From WJMT01 sp041686095 (GTDB taxonomy: Bacteria > Acidobacteriota > Aminicenantia > Aminicenantales > Aminicenantaceae): DNA of 9,799 bases. Under the pieces are notes generated by a model. It was given only the letters and a program-made list of their open reading frames with translations. It made no database searches and was not told where the DNA came from. Below are positions 6,727-9,799 of this stretch, in pieces; position 1 is the first letter of the stretch, and every line of letters begins with the position of its first letter. The DNA is taken from NCBI GenBank assembly GCA_041686095.1, contig JAWLEN010000087.1, positions 1-9,799 on the forward strand, in the 5' to 3' direction. Position numbers and translations under genes: made by a program.

Positions 6727-7746
6727 TTAGTCTTTTGGAGGAAAATCTGAAATTTTTCTCAAATAGGCTTTCTCCGTAATATCATACACCAATTGGTCAT
6801 AAGTAGGGGAATACTTTTTTATTCGGACCGGGGTGAGCCTTTCTCCCAACAGCCTCTCTTCGATTTTTAATGTGTAGAGATAATTCACCACAGCTCTGGC
6901 AAAAACATCTTCCAGCGGCTCTAAGTTCTTATAAAGATTAACTGCCTGCTTTTTCAGTCCGGAAACATTTTTTTCTGACAGATGAACCCCTTTTTTTACA
7001 TCAAGGGAAGGATACACAAGATTTCTGGCTATAAATGCCTGACGGAGTGTTTCTTTGGCTTCGTCAATTTCAAATTCAGAATAAATGGAAACCTTCTTGG
7101 TAGGAAGGGGGAGGTATTTTTCAATTTCCTTAAATACCTTTTTTTTTCTCTCTGCCCCGTATATCCAGCCTACATAGGGAATCAAAATGCCGCTTTTTAG
7201 AAACTCAGACTTTTTTTCTGTGATTCTTGAGCCAAAATAAAGGTCCTGATAAGAGTCTCTTTCTTTTTCTCTGCAGCTTTTTATAAAAACCTCCAGCCCA
7301 TACATATATCTATTCATAATAACAGGGATCATTTTGAGGTCTAAAAAAGTAATGGGATCTACTTTCAAGCCTGCCTCTATTTTCCCCTCACACATCCTAA
7401 AAAGAGGATCTTTTTTTTTTAAATAACTCCGGGAATAATCCAAGATCCTCTGTTTCTGTTCTCTTCCCAGGTCATTCACAATAAACAAAACATCCACATC
7501 ATCCCCTTTAACAGGAATTCCCCTGAGCCAGCTTCCTCTTAAATTAATGGAGATAAAATCATCTCCAAATTCCTGCTGCATTTTTTCCCCGATTTCTGTG
7601 AGGGTATCCTCCAGCTTATCAAAAAGACCTATCTTTCGGTAGCAGTTCCTGGGATCAAAAAAGGGGAATCTGTAGTATTTGCAGGATTTTAGATAAAATG
7701 TCATCTGCTGGTCATTTATTGTTTTTTTCAGTTCAAACTCACTCAT
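6727..7746 (-). CDS. Nucleotidyltransferase-fold protein of unknown function
   Basis: I do not recognise a named family for this 339-residue soluble protein. Residues 65-130 look like a polymerase-beta-type nucleotidyltransferase core: a hydrophobic strand, then GSWLRG (71-76), a short loop, and GDDVDVLFIV (81-90), where D83 and D85 fit the metal-binding DxD pair. LKVDPITFLD (117-126) could supply the third carboxylate (D120). Such cores occur in class I CCA-adding enzymes, oligoadenylate synthase-like proteins and antitoxin/toxin nucleotidyltransferases. The remaining 200 residues are charged and helical, without a motif I can name; no signal peptide or membrane helix is visible. The ATG at 7746 follows GGAA at good spacing. 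It lies 88 bases after tRNA-Arg with no clear promoter or terminator between, so read-through from the tRNA promoter is possible. Codons 99-102 contain a run of ten A. The nucleotidyltransferase fold is moderately sure; any substrate is unknown. Confidence 0.7.
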   Translation of the reverse strand: MSEFELKKTINDQQMTFYLKSCKYYRFPFFDPRNCYRKIGLFDKLEDTLTEIGEKMQQEFGDDFISINLRGSWLRGIPVKGDDVDVLFIVNDLGREQKQRILDYSRSYLKKKDPLFRMCEGKIEAGLKVDPITFLDLKMIPVIMNRYMYGLEVFIKSCREKERDSYQDLYFGSRITEKKSEFLKSGILIPYVGWIYGAERKKKVFKEIEKYLPLPTKKVSIYSEFEIDEAKETLRQAFIARNLVYPSLDVKKGVHLSEKNVSGLKKQAVNLYKNLEPLEDVFARAVVNYLYTLKIEERLLGERLTPVRIKKYSPTYDQLVYDITEKAYLRKISDFPPKD

Positions 7747-7807
7747 GCCATTTCCTTTTTCTCACAATATGCTCACCTCTTTCCCTGCCCCTGCACAGCT
7801 CCACATG

Positions 7808-7821
7808 GTTCACCGTTCACC
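7808..7821. repeat. Tandem heptamer GTTCACC x2
   Basis: Two exact adjacent copies of GTTCACC lie between tRNA-Arg and the nucleotidyltransferase gene. It is a short microsatellite-like duplication with no evident function. The rest of that 88-base gap shows only the ribosome site of the next gene. Confidence 0.5.
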
Positions 7822-7834
7822 GGTTTTGAATTAA

Positions 7835-7911
7835 TGGCGCGCCTGGGAGGACTCGAACCCCCGACCCGCTGCTTAGAAGGCAGCTGCTCTATCCTGCTGA
7901 GCTACAGGCGC
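7835..7911 (-). tRNA. tRNA-Arg (anticodon UCU), CCA encoded
   Basis: The full cloverleaf can be folded by eye. The acceptor stem is GCGCCTG/CAGGCGC, the D stem GCTC/GAGC, the anticodon stem GCTGC/GCAGC around loop CTTCTAA, and the T arm GGGGG-TTCGAGT-CCTCC with one G-U pair. The anticodon is TCT, which reads AGA (and AGG by wobble). The discriminator base is G and the 3' CCA is present in the DNA at 7835-7837. It is the second gene of a tRNA pair. Confidence 0.96.
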
Positions 7912-7924
7912 CTTTTTTAAAAAA

Positions 7925-8000
7925 TCGGGGAGATCGGATTTGAACCGACGACCTCCTGCTCCCAAGGCAGGCGCGCTAAACCAAGCTGCGCTACTCCCCG
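7925..8000 (-). tRNA. tRNA-Pro (anticodon UGG), CCA not encoded
   Basis: The cloverleaf folds cleanly. The acceptor stem is CGGGGAG/CTCCCCG, the D stem GCGC/GCGC, the anticodon stem CCTGC/GCAGG around loop CTTGGGA, and the T arm GTCGG-TTCAAAT-CCGAT. The anticodon is TGG. The discriminator base is A and the next bases are TTT, so the CCA end must be added after transcription. A 13-base T6/A6-type spacer separates it from tRNA-Arg, implying one transcript processed into two. Confidence 0.96.
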
Positions 8001-8041
8001 AATTATTCACTGCATTTGCAGCAACCTCGACTCGTGGATAA

Positions 8042-8068
8042 CCTAGGTTGTTTATAAAAAAACCTTGG
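8042..8068 (-). repeat. Imperfect inverted repeat in the tRNA leader
   Basis: CCTAGGTT (8042-8049) pairs with AACCTTGG (8061-8068) except for one T-T mismatch, around an 11-base AT-rich loop. It sits just downstream of the mutL stop and at about the predicted tRNA transcription start. It could be a 3' structure on the mutL message, but there is no following U-run, so it is not a convincing intrinsic terminator. Confidence 0.4.
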
Positions 8069-8071
8069 AAT

Positions 8072-8100
8072 ATTATCGTATAAAGGCGGTTTGGATTCAA
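8072..8100 (-). promoter_or_regulatory. Predicted sigma-70 promoter of the tRNA-Pro/tRNA-Arg operon
   Basis: On the minus strand TTGAAT (8095-8100; 4 of 6 to TTGACA) and GATAAT (8072-8077; 5 of 6 to TATAAT) are separated by exactly 17 bases. The start would be near 8065, about 65 bases before tRNA-Pro. The -35 element overlaps the mutL stop codon (8097-8099). The rest of the 8001-8096 gap holds only the inverted repeat described separately. Confidence 0.5.
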
Positions 8101-9799
8101 CCCTTTTTTCTACCCAGCCCCTTCTCAATCTCTGATTTGCTTATCCTTACTGTGATAGGCCTTCCGTGGGGACATAAGCTTGGATTTGAGGTTTTAAAAA
8201 GGCTTTCCACCAGATAACTCATCTTATCCATAGAAAGAAGCTTTCCTGCTTTGATAGCTGATTTACAAGCCATGGCGGCTAATATTTTGTCTTTTTTACT
8301 CCTTATTTCTCTGCCTGCATCTTCTCCCTCTGCCACAGCCTCTAAAATGGATAAAAATATCTCTTCAGCCTCATCCTCTTTGAATATATCCGGATATTCT
8401 TTAAGGGCATAAGCGCAGCCTCCCATGGAATCGACCCCAAACCCGGTTTCCTCTAAGATATCTTGGTTTTCTTTAAAAAGGACTTCCTGGGAAGGGGATA
8501 ATTCAATGAGGTGAGGAGCCACAGACATGGTTCGGGGCAGTTTGTTCCGGCTGTCAGCCTCTTTGTATTTTTCAAACAACACTCTTTCATGGGCATTGTG
8601 CTGGTCAATAATAAGAATCCCTTTCTCATCCGCAGCAATAATGTAAAAATCAAGATACTGGCCCAAGACCTGAGGACTTTTTCTTTCTTCCCGGCCCCAC
8701 GGAGTGAAAAGCTCCTGGGCAAAAGGATGCTTTTGCTCCCTTATAGGAGGATAAATTGGTCTGTCCCCTTGGGAAGGCTGGCTCAAAGACTCCTCTGTCT
8801 TTTGTTTTGAAAAACTCACTTCTTTTATCCCCATCTCTTTTAAAAGAGCCTGCTCCAGGGTTCTGTAGAGGAATTTAAAAACACGCTTTGAGTCTATAAA
8901 TCTCACTTCGGTTTTGGCGGGATGTATGTTGACATCCACTTCCGAGGGAGGAACTTCTAAAAAAATATAGGCTTCCGGAAACTGATCCTTTTCTAAAAAA
9001 GCCCGGTAAGCTTGATTGAGTGCAGCCTGCAGAGTCTTATCCTTTATAGGACGCCGGTTAAGCCAAAACATTTGATACCTGCGGTCTCTTCTTCCTGAAG
9101 GAGGGAGAGAGGCGTATCCGGTTAAACGGAAAAGATCATCCTGGGCTTTTATGGGCAGCAGATTGTCCAGCCTCTCTTTTCCATAAATCTGATAAATCCT
9201 TTCCTTGAGGCTTTGAACCAAAGGATAAGAAAATACAGTCCTTTCTCCGTGTTTTAATGAGAATTTTACTCCGGGGTTGGCTAAAACAATTTTGGTGACG
9301 TGTTTAACAGTCCGCGAGAGCTCAGCTCTTTCGGAAGCGAGAAATTTTTTTCGGACCGGCAGATTAAAAAAAAGGTCTTTTACTTTGACAGAGGTTCCTT
9401 TTGGAAAAGCGGTCTCTTTTATATTTCCCGGTTTATCCCCCTGCCTTTCTATGGAAATCGCCTGTCTTCCTTTTCCCTCGGAGGTCTTTAAGACTACTTT
9501 GGATACAGCTGAAATACTGGAAAGAGCTTCTCCCCTGAAACCCAGAGTTTTGATCCGGTTTAAATCATCCGCCTCTTTGATCTTGCTTGTGGTGTGGCTG
9601 TCAAAACAGATCTCTGCATCCTCAGGGCTCATCCCTTGTCCATCATCGATAACTTGAATGAGTTTTTTTCCTCCACCGGCCAGTTCTATTTTAATGCTGT
9701 GAGCGCCCGCGTCCAGAGAGTTCTCCACAAGTTCTTTAACCACAGAGGAAGGCCTCTCAATGACCTCTCCCGCAGCTATTTTCTGAAAAATTTCTTTAG
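8097..9799 (-). CDS. mutL: MutL, DNA mismatch repair endonuclease/ATPase (5' end outside window)
   Basis: MutL couples mismatch recognition by MutS to strand removal. The 566 visible residues begin KEIFQKIAAGEV, so only about seven N-terminal residues and the start codon are missing; the GTG at 9741-9743 is internal. GHKL ATPase motifs are intact: ELVEN (visible 22-26), DDGQGM (51-56) and GFRGEAL (86-92), followed by the transducer domain with NRRPIKD and the VDVNIHPAKTEVRF segment. A linker of about 50 residues leads to the dimerisation domain, starting at LGQYLDFYII. The C-terminal domain has DQHNAHER with glutamates spaced as in the nuclease motif (398-409), ACKSAIKAG (510-518) and CPHGRP (542-547). 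These indicate an endonuclease-type MutL, as in most bacteria that lack MutH. The motif has Asn where Ala is commonest. The TGA stop overlaps the tRNA promoter. Confidence 0.97.
   Translation of the reverse strand, partial: KEIFQKIAAGEVIERPSSVVKELVENSLDAGAHSIKIELAGGGKKLIQVIDDGQGMSPEDAEICFDSHTTSKIKEADDLNRIKTLGFRGEALSSISAVSKVVLKTSEGKGRQAISIERQGDKPGNIKETAFPKGTSVKVKDLFFNLPVRKKFLASERAELSRTVKHVTKIVLANPGVKFSLKHGERTVFSYPLVQSLKERIYQIYGKERLDNLLPIKAQDDLFRLTGYASLPPSGRRDRRYQMFWLNRRPIKDKTLQAALNQAYRAFLEKDQFPEAYIFLEVPPSEVDVNIHPAKTEVRFIDSKRVFKFLYRTLEQALLKEMGIKEVSFSKQKTEESLSQPSQGDRPIYPPIREQKHPFAQELFTPWGREERKSPQVLGQYLDFYIIAADEKGILIIDQHNAHERVLFEKYKEADSRNKLPRTMSVAPHLIELSPSQEVLFKENQDILEETGFGVDSMGGCAYALKEYPDIFKEDEAEEIFLSILEAVAEGEDAGREIRSKKDKILAAMACKSAIKAGKLLSMDKMSYLVESLFKTSNPSLCPHGRPITVRISKSEIEKGLGRKKG

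Noticed and set aside
8040..8049. Perfect palindrome AACCTAGGTT as an operator
   Set aside because: It is ten bases and AT-flanked, and is accounted for as part of the larger imperfect inverted repeat; nothing ties it to a known binding protein.
7873..8100. A 75-codon minus-strand open frame
   Set aside because: It runs through tRNA-Pro and part of tRNA-Arg, and its translation is made of tRNA sequence; a chance open frame.
9741..9743. GTG as the mutL start codon
   Set aside because: The conserved IAAGEVIERPSSVVKELVEN block continues in frame upstream of it to the window edge, so the true start is outside.
1..9799. CRISPR arrays, insertion sequences, prophage or toxin-antitoxin cassettes
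   Set aside because: No regularly spaced repeats, transposase, integrase or recognisable toxin-antitoxin pair was found on either strand.

Overview
The window reads almost entirely on the minus strand. It looks like chromosomal DNA of a Gram-negative, type IV pilus-bearing bacterium of moderate G+C. The gene set (pilB-pilT-pilC followed by a pilS/pilR two-component pair) and a palindromic intergenic repeat of a kind I associate with sulfate-reducing and related uncultured lineages suggest Thermodesulfobacteriota (former Deltaproteobacteria) or a neighbouring phylum. This placement is inference; no marker in the window settles it.

Layout in the direction of transcription (right to left): the body of mutL (mismatch repair, start codon outside the window); a promoter overlapping the mutL stop; tRNA-Pro(UGG) and tRNA-Arg(UCU), 13 bases apart; a 339-residue nucleotidyltransferase-fold protein of unknown function; a 208-base AT-rich intergenic region with tandem 10-base repeats and a possible sigma-54 promoter; then pilB, pilT and pilC, tightly packed; a 138-base gap carrying two copies of a 32-base palindromic element; pilS; and pilR, which runs off the left edge. 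There is no gene-free stretch longer than 300 bases.

The pil genes form a coherent module. PilB (extension ATPase) and PilT (retraction ATPase) act on the inner-membrane platform PilC to polymerise and depolymerise pilin. PilS (membrane histidine kinase) and PilR (sigma-54-dependent activator) would control pilin transcription. The pilin gene and the pilM-Q assembly genes are not here.

No CRISPR array, transposase, phage gene or defence cassette was found, and most of the window is ordinary core genome. The points most worth a second look are: the two palindromic elements between pilC and pilS, whose stems differ by two compensated base pairs; the orphan nucleotidyltransferase beside two tRNA genes, one with encoded CCA and one without; its internal run of ten A; the 10-base tandem repeat upstream of pilB; and the PilB N-terminus, which keeps the c-di-GMP-binding MshEN layout but has lost key residues.
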